DNA of 45,216 nt from Acidimicrobiia bacterium (GTDB lineage Bacteria; Actinomycetota; Acidimicrobiia; Acidimicrobiales; Poriferisodalaceae), in assembly GCA_022827265.1 (NCBI GenBank), contig JAJDTF010000073.1, positions 1-45,216 of the forward strand. Reading direction: 5' to 3'. Numbering within the stretch: position 1 is the stretch's first letter; every line of letters starts with the position of its first letter. The notes beneath the pieces were generated by a model. It worked only from the letters and a program-made list of their open reading frames with translations, was not told the DNA's origin and did no database searches. Shown here one piece after another: positions 25,417 through 34,134 of this stretch. A program made the position numbers and the translations under genes.

Positions 25417-25572
25417 CGACCTAGCCTCCGGACCGGCCCGCCGGTGCCGCGGCAGGGCCGATTGCGAACGCTACTGCGGGTCACCAAATCGCGCCGGGAT
25501 GACCTGCGTCGTGGCGGGCGCGACGGTTGCTGGATGCGCTCGGGACGACCATCACCTGCAGGAGACGTGAAC

Positions 25573-26331
25573 ATGCGAGACATCACGGGATGCGTTGCCA
25601 TGATCAGTGGCGCGAATCGAGGCATCGGGGAGGCCATCGCCGCGGCGCTGCACGCCGACGGCTGGGCGCTGTCGCTGGGTGCTCGTGACGTGGCCTCGCT
25701 GGAAGCCTCGGCGGCCGGCTACCGAACCGACGTTGCCGGCGACGGCGACGCGACGGGCCGAGCTGACAGGGGGCCAGCCGTGACGCTGCACCGCTACGAC
25801 GCCACCGATCCCGAGGCCGCCGAGCGGTGGACTGCAGAGACGATTGCGGCGCACGGCCGGATCGACTGCCTCGTCAACAACGCCGGCGTCGCCCATCCCG
25901 ACGACTTCGAGGAGCTGACCGAGAGCACGCTCGACGAGATGTGGGAGGTCAACGCGAAGGGGCCGTTCCGCATGCTCCGCGCCACGCTCGACCACCTGCG
26001 CGGCAGCGGCGAGGGCCGCATCGTGAACGTGATCTCGATGTCGGGCAAGCGAGTGCGCGGCACGTTCGCACCCGGCTATGCCATGAGCAAGCACGCCGCG
26101 ATGGCCCTGCACCACTCGGTCAGGCACCTCACGTTCCCCGACGGCATCCGGTGCACGGCCGTGTGTCCGGGCTATGTGCAGACCGACATGACCGCAGACT
26201 TCGGCGTGGACCCGTCGATCATGATCCAGGCTGACGACCTGGCCCAGGCCCTGGCCACGATCCTGCGGCTGCCGAACACCGCATCTGTCGCCGAGCTGCT
26301 CGTCACCACCGAGCCCGAGACCATCGCGTAG
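25573..26331 (+). CDS. SDR family oxidoreductase
   Basis: A 252-residue short-chain dehydrogenase. The cofactor motif is SGANRGIG near residue 11, the NNAG motif is VNNAGVAHP near residue 97, and the catalytic Tyr-x3-Lys is intact as GYAMSKHAAM near residue 175, with an upstream Ser in VISMSG. It would reduce or oxidise an unknown carbonyl or alcohol using NAD(P). The ATG at 25573 has a GGAG site 8-9 nt upstream; the same frame is open far upstream, but that part is the shadow of the MFS gene. A Gly/Asp/Ala-rich insertion near residue 55-70 is unusual. Confidence 0.88.
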   Translation: MRDITGCVAMISGANRGIGEAIAAALHADGWALSLGARDVASLEASAAGYRTDVAGDGDATGRADRGPAVTLHRYDATDPEAAERWTAETIAAHGRIDCLVNNAGVAHPDDFEELTESTLDEMWEVNAKGPFRMLRATLDHLRGSGEGRIVNVISMSGKRVRGTFAPGYAMSKHAAMALHHSVRHLTFPDGIRCTAVCPGYVQTDMTADFGVDPSIMIQADDLAQALATILRLPNTASVAELLVTTEPETIA

Positions 26332-26402
26332 CGAGACTTCGACGTAATGCGCTGGACGGCTCGGTGCCGCAGGGTGGTACCGTGGCAGTTCGGATCCGAC
26401 AA

Positions 26403-26457
26403 GTGAGGCAGGTCGCTGCGCTTCCCTGCTAAGTGTGGTGACAGCGACCCGCCTCAC
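26403..26457. repeat. long inverted repeat forming a 16-bp stem with a 23-nt loop
   Basis: GTGAGGCAGGTCGCTG at 26403-26418 pairs with CAGCGACCCGCCTCAC at 26442-26457. On the plus strand there is one A-C mismatch, while on the minus strand the same position becomes a G-U wobble, so the structure is complete if transcribed from the minus strand. It lies between the SDR gene and the decayed sterol desaturase. No T run follows on either side, so it is not a plain intrinsic terminator. It might be a small structured RNA or a processing hairpin. Confidence 0.6.
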
Positions 26458-26523
26458 GGATCGCCATACGAATTCACCCCACTGCACGAAGAATGAATTT
26501 CGTTGCATTTCGGTGGCGTGCGG

Positions 26524-27130
26524 TCAGCGGGCTGCCAACCGGCGGCGGCGTTCCTTGACCATCTCGGTGGCTGCGTCGCTGCCGTCGTGGAACGTGCCCA
26601 ACCACTTGTCGAGCGGGATCAGCGCGGTTCCGTAGTTGCATTCGAAGTAGCGGTGGTGGAGCGTGTGGAAGCGATCCCCGCCCGCCACCGTGCGACTGCC
26701 TGCGACGACGAATCGGTCGAAACCCGAGTGCGACGCCGCCGGCGACAGCAAGAAGTATGTGGTCGCCAGCGTCACCGGGTACGGGTTTGCGGGGATGACG
26801 AGGAACAGGAACGGCACCGAGAGGTACAGCACATGCTCGAGCGGGTGCATCGACACGCCCGACCACGGGCCGATGTTGACGTTGCGATGGTGCAGCGAGT
26901 GCGCCCAGCGGTACAGGTGCTTGGTGTGCAGCAGGCGGTGGGTGCCGTAGAAGTGGATCGACCCCAGCGGGAAGACGGCCAGCGTGATTGCTGCGGTGTA
27001 TGCATAGGCCGCCCTGCCACCAGAGGAACTGGGTGACGAGCCAGCACGCCATGGCCAGCGGACGAGGCGACCGGTCGTACAGCGGCGGGAGCGTCACCTC
27101 CCCAATCCCCACGATGCGAATTGTACGACT
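26524..27130 (-). pseudogene. sterol desaturase / fatty-acid hydroxylase, frameshifted and 5'-truncated
   Basis: The downstream frame has the family's histidine clusters: HFYGTHRLLH, HSLHHRN and HTLHHRYFECNYG, which in intact enzymes bind a di-iron centre for O2-dependent hydroxylation or desaturation at the membrane. That frame runs upstream only to about 27020. There the reading continues in another frame with MACWLVTQFLWWQ, so a single-base shift in the run ccgccctg near 27010-27020 splits the gene. The expected N-terminal helices are also missing before about 27110. Either this is a decayed gene or the base at the junction is a sequencing error combined with an unusual start. The end residues are KERRRRLAAR. 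Confidence 0.75.
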
Positions 27131-27228
27131 GCTTGGGACGCCGCTCGGCAAGCTTCGCCGGCTAGCCGGCAGCGAATTGTGCCTCTTCGCATATGAAACG
27201 GCGGTGACATCGAGGGGCGCGAGGCACC

Positions 27229-27234
27229 TAGCTT
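27229..27234 (+). promoter_or_regulatory. -10 element TAGCTT for the 5-FTHF cyclo-ligase gene
   Basis: TAGCTT ends 7 nt before the ATG at 27242, with no Shine-Dalgarno sequence in between. Confidence 0.45.
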
Positions 27235-27241
27235 CGCTCTT

Positions 27242-27859
27242 ATGAGCGGCGAGCCCGGACTGAGGTCTTCCAAGGACGCCTGGCGCCGGTGGATTCGAGA
27301 TCGGCGGCAGCCGGTCACAGCAGCGTCGACCGCCGCCGTAGTCGCAGGCATTCAGGCGTTCATCGAGGCGCTCGACGCGAAGTCAGCCGCCATCGCCGGA
27401 AGGCGGGTGCCTCCGGGCGCCAACCTGATCCTCTTCTACCGGGCCATGGCGAATGAGCTGTCGCTGGATCGGCTCGCAGACGCCGTCGGCTGGCAGCGGT
27501 TCGCCGTGACACGCACTCCCCCCCACGGCCCGCTCACACTGCACCCGGCGATCGGGGCGATGGAACAGCACCGGTACGGCTTCCCGCAGCCCACTGCCGA
27601 CGCGTTCGAGTTGCAGCCCCGGCACATCTCGCTGGCGTTGGTGCCCGGTGTGGCGTTCGACCGTCACGGCACCCGGCTGGGCCACGGCGTGGGCTATTTC
27701 GACGAGCTGCTGGCCAGGCTGCCCAAAGACTGCCCGCGGGTCGGGGTCACGTGCCGCCATCTCGTCTTCGACCAGCTTCCGTCCGAACCCCATGACGTAC
27801 CGATGACCCATCTCGCCACCGAGGACGACGTCATCGCCATCGGCCCTGATGGGGCCTAG
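27242..27859 (+). CDS. 5-formyltetrahydrofolate cyclo-ligase
   Basis: A 205-residue enzyme that converts 5-formyl-THF to 5,10-methenyl-THF with ATP, a folate salvage step. The C-terminal signature VPGVAFDRHGTRLGHGVGYFDELL near residues 138-161 is shown here in two parts, VPGVAFDRHGTRLG and HGVGYFDELL, and is the family's ATP-binding region. The N-terminal basic stretch KDAWRRWIRDRR corresponds to the usual K-x-x-x-R phosphate-binding segment. The final GVTCRHLVFDQLP is also typical. The ATG at 27242 follows a leaderless -10. Cytoplasmic. It is followed after 63 bp by the NIPSNAP-like gene on the same strand. Confidence 0.88.
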   Translation: MSGEPGLRSSKDAWRRWIRDRRQPVTAASTAAVVAGIQAFIEALDAKSAAIAGRRVPPGANLILFYRAMANELSLDRLADAVGWQRFAVTRTPPHGPLTLHPAIGAMEQHRYGFPQPTADAFELQPRHISLALVPGVAFDRHGTRLGHGVGYFDELLARLPKDCPRVGVTCRHLVFDQLPSEPHDVPMTHLATEDDVIAIGPDGA

Positions 27860-27922
27860 CGGTGCGCATCTGCGAACTGCGCTAGCAATAGCCGCGACAC
27901 AGCGCCAGTGAGAGGAGCCGGC

Positions 27923-28222
27923 ATGGCGACACAACTGCGTCGTTACGACGTGATCGAGGGCCAGATGGACTCGCTGATCGAGTGGTTTCCGAGCGTCATC
28001 GCCGTGCGGGAGAAGTTCGGCTTCAAGGTCGAGTTCATGTATGCCGACCGCGAGAACAACCAGCTCGTGTGGGCCGTGAGCCACCAAGGCGACTATGACG
28101 CCGCGCACGAGGCGTACGCAGCATCGCAGGAGCGAGCCGCCGTGTTTGCCGGCCAACCCGACCGGGTGAGCAGTATGCACGCATCAATGGTGGACACCGT
28201 CATCGCCCCCGGCGCCGACTGA
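27923..28222 (+). CDS. NIPSNAP-like small protein
   Basis: A 99-residue protein beginning MATQLRRYDVIEGQMDSLIE. The opening beta strand followed by the EGQMDSLIEWF helix resembles the ferredoxin-like NIPSNAP domain found in many small actinobacterial proteins of unknown function. A second strand block, NQLVWAVSHQGDYDAAHEAY, fits the same fold. A GAGGAG site lies 6 nt before the ATG at 27923. It is downstream of the folate gene and could be its operon partner. No function is assigned. Confidence 0.7.
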   Translation: MATQLRRYDVIEGQMDSLIEWFPSVIAVREKFGFKVEFMYADRENNQLVWAVSHQGDYDAAHEAYAASQERAAVFAGQPDRVSSMHASMVDTVIAPGAD

Positions 28223-28265
28223 CAGCCGGCACGCCAAACAGACCGGCACCTCGTTCGAGTTACGG

Positions 28266-30281
28266 CTAAGTAGCCGCCGGGAGTACGCCCATCCAGCACA
28301 CCACGCCGATGTCGTCGGCGCCGTACACGCAGTGCTTGAGCAGCAGCCTGCGCAAGAGGGCCGCGTCGGTGACCTCAACGCCCGCTCGCGCTTGCGACCG
28401 CAGGCCGTTGATCGATTCTCGGATCTTCGGCAGCGGCGTTTCGGCAAGGAATGCAACTGTGCTCTCGGCGAGCAGATCAGTGACCTCGACCAAGAAATGG
28501 GCGCTGCCGCAGGCGGGGTCGAGCACGGCGAAGTCGAGCAATTGGCCTGCTGCAGTGACCGGGTCGTCCTTCGCGATCTGCCGAACCTCGTCAAGGTGCC
28601 GTTCGAATGCGGGCAGGACCGCCTGGCGCACCAAGTGCTTCACCAGCGGCACCGGCGTGTAGTAGACGCCACCCGCCTTGCGGCCGCCCTCGTGGGTCTG
28701 CCACAACAACGACCCTGAAGTGATTTCGGGTTCGCCTTCGGCGGTCAGATAGCGGTCTTGCCCGAGGTCGTACCGCAGCGGGCGATCGGCCACTGTGAGC
28801 TGCAGGCTCAGCAGCGTCTCGTAGATATGACCGATGTGAGCGATCTCCAACGAGGAGTAGTCGACGCCGCGGCCGGTCTCCGCATCAATGCCGACGGCGG
28901 TCAATACCCCAGCAAAGCACCGGTCGTCGAGTTCGATCTCCTCCAAGAGCCCTGCGCCCTCGAAATCGCCGCTCGAGAAGAGAGCGCCGTTGTAGGCGGG
29001 CACTCCCCACGCCGGGTTCCCAGTCCGGAGCGCTCGCACCAGCGTGCCGAAGCTGGACCACAGACCGGTCGAAGCGTCACTGACCTCGTCTTGTGTCTGT
29101 TGTGCCTCGGCCACGAGTTCGGCCAGCGAATGCCGGCGGTAGGTCGCATCATCGGTCGGGAGGTAGCGCGAGCTCTCGGCGTAGAGCACGAACAGCAGCC
29201 TGAACAGCAGGGTGAGCGCGGCGCGCTGAAGCTCTTGCCTGAACTCGTCGTCATCAAGATCCGCACCGTGCTGTACCGCCCAACGCTCAAGCCCGGCCGC
29301 GAGCGCGGGCAGCGCATCGTGACGGATGGTGCGGTCGAGTCGGCGCCGCAGCGCCGAACCGAACGCTTGAGCCTCGTCTTGCAGTTCGGTGAAGCCACCT
29401 TCGGCCAGATAGCGAGGGGCGAGCAATGCGAGGTATGAGCGGCGTTCGTCGCCGAGCAGTTGAGCGTCGAGGTCCAGCCATTCCGCTGTCGAGGCTGACG
29501 CATCACAGTCGAAGAGTCGGTAACGGTTTCTGCAGGCGAGCAGCCCGTATCGGGCACCTCGTGACCGGCAGTCTGCTGCCAACACTCCTTCAGGCGGGCG
29601 ACCAGCATCGTCGAGCCGCATGAAGTCGCTCGGGTCCGCCTTGGGATGCACCACCGCCACGGGGCTGCCGTCGAATCGAAGCAGGTATCCGCGCGGCTCG
29701 AGAGTCTCGATGTCGTAGCCGAGCCCGGCGGGCAACGAGCGCCAGTCTCCGTCCCAGTGCACGTGTTGAAGCGCTTCGACGGCGAACAGGCCGAATGTTG
29801 GGTCATCCAGAATGCGATGCTCGAGCATGTGCCGGGTCAGCAATCCCGACACCAGCAGGCCCCGGCCCGCGAGGCGCACAACCTCGATGGCGATGTGACG
29901 GGATGCGTCCAGCGATGGCATCGCTGCTGCCCGTTCGATCGCGAACGCGAGCCCTTCGCAGTCCATGGAACGAAGTGGCTCAGTCGGCGCTCGCGGACCG
30001 AGCACCACGACGCTTCCATCGTTCTTCGAGTCGTCGGATACGAGCAGGTACCCCAGCTCCGAATTCCCAACCCGTTCGCGCCACCGAGCGCGCATGAACG
30101 TCTCGCCAGCCTTGGATGCCCTCGCGACCTCGAGATGACCGAAGCGGACTGTTCGCGATGCACCGGGACCAGGCGGCACCTCCTGTGCCACGTTGCGCGC
30201 CACCAGCCGGCTCAGCAGCTCATCGGCGTTCACGGGTCGCAAGAATACGTGCCGTCTGACGGCGAGTACCTGACCGTCCAT
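28266..30281 (-). pseudogene. Eco57I-type DNA adenine methylase, C-terminally truncated
   Basis: A 671-residue product resembling the N-terminal two-thirds of large type IIG or class 1 N6-adenine methylases of restriction systems. The helical specificity-like region contains YLALLAPRYLAEGGFTELQ and FRLLFVLYAESSRYLP. Near residue 550 GGVYYTPVPLVKHLV precedes motif I, DPACGSAHFLVE. The frame then ends after CVYGADDIGVVC, just where relatives read VYGVDLNP. The catalytic NPPY motif and the whole recognition domain are therefore absent. The ATG at 30281 has GGAG 4 nt upstream. Loss of NPPY means it cannot methylate as it stands. The break is immediately next to the NIPSNAP-like gene, which suggests a deletion at the edge of an island. 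Confidence 0.75.
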
Positions 30282-30416
30282 GACTCTCCAAGCGCGTGAA
30301 GTCAGAGTCGCAGACCGCAGGGAACGTGCCGAGCAGGAACCTATGCGCAGTGGATCGAGCCGCAAAACGATTTTCGGCGGTGGTCGGAGCGAACCGACTC
30401 ACCGCACTTCGTGGAC

Positions 30417-31046
30417 CTATGTCGGCCGGATCATCTCTGCACGTGCGGCCTCGATGGCTGGGCGGCGGTGGCAGCCTTCGAGGTGGTCGTTGACGATGCC
30501 TGACGCCTGCATGAGGGCGTAACAGGTTGTGGGGCCGACAAACCGCCAACCCTGCTTGCGCAGTGCCTTGCTGAGCGCTGTCGATTCGGGCGTCGACGGC
30601 ATCGAGGCGAGCGTGCGGTAGTCGATGACCGCCGGCCGATCGCCCGGCTGCGGTTCGAACGACCAGAAGAAGGCCGCCAGGCTGCCATGCGCCTCGATGG
30701 TGTCGAGCGCAGCCCGGGCGTTGTTGATGGTGGCCTCGATCTTGCCGCGGTGACGCACGATGCCTGCGTCGCCGAGGAGCCGTTCGACATCGACCTCGCC
30801 GAAGCGGGCCACCACCTCGAAGTCAAACCCGCAGAACGCGGCCCGGAAGTTCTCCCGCTTGCGCAGGATCGTCAGCCACGACAGCCCCGATTGGAAGCCC
30901 TCGAGGCACATCTTCTCGTACAGGCGCACGTCGTCGGTGACCGGCATGCCCCATTCGGTGTCGTGGTACGCCTCGTAGTCGTCGTGGCCCTCGCCCCACC
31001 AGCACGCCAGCGTCCCGTCAGCTCGCCGCCTCAGCCCCTCGGGCAC
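30417..31046 (-). CDS. tagI: DNA-3-methyladenine glycosylase I
   Basis: A 209-residue base-excision glycosylase that removes 3-methyladenine from alkylated DNA. The family blocks are clear: CWWGEGHDDYEAYHDTEWG near residue 13, MCLEGFQSGLSWLTILRKRE near residue 45, RHRGKIEATINNARA near residue 85 and GWRFVGPTTCYALMQASG near residue 160. The zinc ligands are the N-terminal Cys and His and, near the end, NDHLEGC. The start is placed at GTG 31046, since similarity begins at VPEGLRRR; farther in-frame starts overlap the small gene upstream. It follows that gene by 22 bp on the same strand, which suggests co-transcription. Confidence 0.9.
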   Translation of the reverse strand: MPEGLRRRADGTLACWWGEGHDDYEAYHDTEWGMPVTDDVRLYEKMCLEGFQSGLSWLTILRKRENFRAAFCGFDFEVVARFGEVDVERLLGDAGIVRHRGKIEATINNARAALDTIEAHGSLAAFFWSFEPQPGDRPAVIDYRTLASMPSTPESTALSKALRKQGWRFVGPTTCYALMQASGIVNDHLEGCHRRPAIEAARAEMIRPT

Positions 31047-31068
31047 CTCGGCGGGATCAGAACGGCGA

Positions 31069-31224
31069 TCAGCGCTCGCGGCGAATGCCCTTGAACGAGC
31101 CGCCGCTCGCCTTCTCTTCGACAAAGCGACCGCTCGACAAGTCGCGCTCGATCCAAAGATCCGTTCTTGACCCACGTTCGCTCTGTTCAACGTCACTCAG
31201 ATGGTGCCGGTCTTTCTTGGTCAT
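31069..31224 (-). CDS. 51-aa hydrophilic protein upstream of tagI
   Basis: A short gene with a strong GGAGGAG site 5 nt before its ATG at 31224. The product MTKKDRHHLSDVEQSERGSR and beyond is highly charged and ends in SGGSFKGIRRER. The final KGxRRE-type tail is seen in short conserved actinobacterial proteins I cannot name. It is probably co-transcribed with tagI, 22 bp downstream. I cannot assign a function. Confidence 0.6.
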   Translation of the reverse strand: MTKKDRHHLSDVEQSERGSRTDLWIERDLSSGRFVEEKASGGSFKGIRRER

Positions 31225-31357
31225 GCCTGCTCCTCCGGAATGTCCACGAGCAACCGGTCGAAACATGCCAGCCGGGCCTCGTCTCGCGGCACCGGTGGGC
31301 GTCGTTCGCCTCGTCGCAAAGGATGTCTACTTGATTACCAGTTGGAAGAATCACAGA

Positions 31358-32875
31358 TTAGGCACCTGGTGTGACACCGCCCTGCCTTGGCGTGCTTGTT
31401 GGCGTCGTGGTGGACGGTGCCGATTGGCGTTCTGATCCCACAGCTCGCTCGGCTGGCCCAATCGCCGCCGCGAGGGCTGCCAGAGCGACGACGACAAGGA
31501 GAAGCACACGGAGTCGGTGCTGTAATCGCTGTGCGGCACCAGTGGCCGGGCGCGCGAGCAAGATGGCACCCGCCAGAGGCAGCACCAGCAGCGCAGCGCT
31601 GTCGCGAATTGAGTCAGAACTGCCCGCGACCGTCAGCAAAGGAAGCGAGACAGTGGTCGCAATGATCAACAACCACAAGAACGCGTGCGTTGGCCGGTGC
31701 AGGCCGAGTCGCAACCGAAGGTCTACATAGGTTGGCGAATCCCTGCCCGACGCATAGATCGATAGCTTGTCGGGCGTCCAACGAAGCGCGCTCAGAGGCG
31801 GTACGCCGATCACCCGACCTTCAGGGTCCGAAACGCGCGCGGGTTCCTTCACCCTGACCTCGTGATCGGCTAGATGAACCTCTGCATGCCCAGACTGTGC
31901 ATCGCCAATCATGACCCGCTGCGTGATCAGCCCTGCGCGAAGCGAAGGCCATCGTCTTGGGCTGGCTCCGTCGTGCCAAGGCCGTGTGGTTCGCATCTGG
32001 ATCTTCGTCGGCATGTCGACAGGGACAACTGTGTCGACGATCACATCCCAGCGCTGCCCATATCCAGCGATACGAGTGCGCGTTGCGTCGTCGCAATCGT
32101 TGGCGAATCGCACGAACCGCTCAAGCCAGTCCGTCACAGCCTCGATGTCCTGCGGTCGGTTCTCGCAGAACGGCAAGCAGCGCAGCAAGTCTTCTGAGGC
32201 AGATCGCGGGTCTGCGGTTTCCACGAGCGACTGCTTCAGCAGTTGCTGCGTCGCGCCGATCAACTCGGACCACTCGCGCACCTGGTCCTCGTTGACTTGG
32301 AGTGCAAGACCGCTCGACAGGTATCCGGCGAGCAGGCGCTGTCTGCGACCGCGCCTGTGAACCAGTCGATGATTCCCAGTTGCCGGGCGAAACGCGCCAA
32401 CCGCATCGCCGAGCAGTTCCGCACGACTGAGGTCCTCGGCCAGAAAGTGATCCCAAATGGCGGGGCTGTAGGCGCTGATCGCGTACAGCAGTTCATCGGC
32501 GTCCGGGAGTTCGACAAGCGCATCGCTGCGCGGCCGAGCAGCCCATGTCATGTAGTTCGTTTGAAGACGCGCGAGCTGGTGCTTGAGCAACAACGCGCAA
32601 TGGTGGCTTGGGCTCGCCGCCATGTCGACATCAAGCAACACAGCCTTGTGCCGGGTCGTCAGTGGCAGCAGCAAGCGAACAAGCTCCCCGGACTCGATGC
32701 CCGGATGCCACCGACGAATCAACCGCAGTGGCAAGCGGACCTGATACGACGACGAGACGGAGACGCAGTCAGCGTCTTCGACGACGAACCGCTCAACGAC
32801 TCGCTCTCGCCACGAAGTCGGGTTGGAGAGCAACTCGTACGTGAGGGCGAGCTGATTGTGCAGGTGGTGGACCAT
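31358..32875 (-). CDS. unknown protein with C-terminal membrane helices
   Basis: A 505-residue protein that I do not recognise. The first 380 residues are soluble and contain a conserved-looking N-terminal part starting MVHHLHNQLALTYELL, several Arg/Trp-rich segments and a beta-rich stretch near residues 290-370. From about residue 390 three or four hydrophobic helices follow, such as FLWLLIIATTVSLPLLTV and LLLVVVALAALAAAIG. The tail is Ser/Thr/Pro-rich. The layout, a cytoplasmic domain fused to terminal helices, is common in effector-like proteins of defence islands, but no nuclease, NTPase or toxin motif is visible. The base composition is somewhat less GC-rich than the flanking core genes. 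It ends 134 bp from the small gene above. Confidence 0.65.
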   Translation of the reverse strand: MVHHLHNQLALTYELLSNPTSWRERVVERFVVEDADCVSVSSSYQVRLPLRLIRRWHPGIESGELVRLLLPLTTRHKAVLLDVDMAASPSHHCALLLKHQLARLQTNYMTWAARPRSDALVELPDADELLYAISAYSPAIWDHFLAEDLSRAELLGDAVGAFRPATGNHRLVHRRGRRQRLLAGYLSSGLALQVNEDQVREWSELIGATQQLLKQSLVETADPRSASEDLLRCLPFCENRPQDIEAVTDWLERFVRFANDCDDATRTRIAGYGQRWDVIVDTVVPVDMPTKIQMRTTRPWHDGASPRRWPSLRAGLITQRVMIGDAQSGHAEVHLADHEVRVKEPARVSDPEGRVIGVPPLSALRWTPDKLSIYASGRDSPTYVDLRLRLGLHRPTHAFLWLLIIATTVSLPLLTVAGSSDSIRDSAALLVLPLAGAILLARPATGAAQRLQHRLRVLLLVVVALAALAAAIGPAERAVGSERQSAPSTTTPTSTPRQGGVTPGA

Positions 32876-32885
32876 TCCAAAACCG

Positions 32886-33920
32886 CTAGCTCAAGGCGGC
32901 GGCGACGGCCTCGGCGATCGCGTCGTTGGTGGGTGGCGGGCCGTAGAACATCATGGTGGTTCGGTCGGCGAAGGTATTGCGCTCGGCGATCTGGGCGCCC
33001 ACGGCCGACGGCGTGCCGGACACGACGATGAGATCGAGCAGATCGTCGTCGATGAGGTCGCTCATCTCGCGCCAGCTGCCCTGCTTGGACAGCGTGTTCA
33101 GGCGGGGCTGCAGTTCGCCGTAACCGTGGTGGTCGAGTGCGCCCGCGTAGGCCGGCGTCGATCCGTAGAACGCGAGCTGGCCCGCGGCGGAGCGGCGCGC
33201 CTTGTCGACCTGCTCGTCGTTCTCCCCCATGGCAACGATGGTCAAGCAGGCAACGGTGACCTCGCCGACGTCGCGTCCTGCCGATTCGGCGCCGGCCGCC
33301 ATGGCCGGGAGGGTCACATCGTTCATGAACTGCGGCGTGTGGAACGGATGGACGAAGAAGCCGTCGGCAGCCGCGCCGATCACCTCGACCATGCGGGCAC
33401 CGACGCCGGCCACGTAGATCGCCGGCGGCGCCCCGCCGATCGGGCCCGGGTTGAAGAATGGGGTCATGAGGGTGTGGGTGTAGAACTCGCCCCGGTGGTT
33501 GAGCCGCTCGCCGGTTTCGAAGGTGTGCCAGATGGCCCGCACCGCCTCGATGTACTCGCGCATCCGCTCGGCAGGGCGTGACCACTGCTCGCTGTAGCGC
33601 TTGGTGATGTGGGGCTTGATCTGTGTGCCGAGACCGAGGATGAAACGGCCGCCGCTGTGGCGCTGCAGGTCCCACGCAGTGACGGCGCAGGTCATCGGGT
33701 TGCGCGCGAAGGCCACCGCAATCGCCGTGCCCAGCTCGATGCTGTCGGTGCGCTCGGCTGCCAGCGCCAACGGCAGGAACGGATCGTGGGATGCCTCGAA
33801 CGACCACGCGGCCGACAGTCCCATCTGCTCAAACTGCGCTGCTTCGTCTGCGCACCCTCCCGGTGTCGACGCAGTCGTCGCCCCGTCAATCCGATGCGGT
33901 GCTGTTGCGGTTGTACTCAT
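32886..33920 (-). CDS. LLM-class F420-dependent oxidoreductase
   Basis: A 344-residue luciferase-like enzyme. Its SFEASHDPFLPLALAAERT near residue 41, LGTAIAVAFARNPM near 62 and SGGRFILGLGTQIKPHI near 89 match the F420-dependent subfamily seen in mycobacteria (MSMEG_2256 type, from memory). The ATG at 33920 has a perfect AGGAGG 8 nt upstream. The first 24 residues lack the usual first beta strand and look altered, so the N-terminus may be divergent. The 213 bp upstream of it shows no gene. Its presence splits the defence-like stretch and may be unrelated to it. Confidence 0.87.
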   Translation of the reverse strand: MSTTATAPHRIDGATTASTPGGCADEAAQFEQMGLSAAWSFEASHDPFLPLALAAERTDSIELGTAIAVAFARNPMTCAVTAWDLQRHSGGRFILGLGTQIKPHITKRYSEQWSRPAERMREYIEAVRAIWHTFETGERLNHRGEFYTHTLMTPFFNPGPIGGAPPAIYVAGVGARMVEVIGAAADGFFVHPFHTPQFMNDVTLPAMAAGAESAGRDVGEVTVACLTIVAMGENDEQVDKARRSAAGQLAFYGSTPAYAGALDHHGYGELQPRLNTLSKQGSWREMSDLIDDDLLDLIVVSGTPSAVGAQIAERNTFADRTTMMFYGPPPTNDAIAEAVAAALS

Positions 33921-34134
33921 TGGACAGGCCTCCTGAACGCTCGCTGCGCCAGCCCACCGCCAAAGCCGTTGGCGGGCCAGGTGAATCTTGCCCTATGGAG
34001 CGCTTGCAGGCTGCGGCGTTGTGCGGCATCGGCCTGATCGCGGCATATCGGCGTGTTGACGTTGTGAGTAGCCCTTCGGATGCACTCCGTGGTGCCGCCG
34101 CGTCTTCGTAACGGTTACCGCTTCGTTATCAAGA

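Noticed and set aside
24421-25572. Upstream part of the frame that ends with the SDR at 26331
   Set aside because: It is antisense to the MFS gene; the SDR proper starts at ATG 25573 behind a GGAG site.
26340-26470. tRNA, SRP RNA or 6S RNA at the 16-bp hairpin
   Set aside because: No acceptor stem, CCA, anticodon loop or the SRP GGAAG apical motif is present, so only an inverted repeat is reported.
28222-28266. Selenocysteine or frameshift rescue of the truncated methylase
   Set aside because: The methylase ends at TAG, not TGA, and the following 44 bp run directly into another gene with no methylase sequence in any frame.
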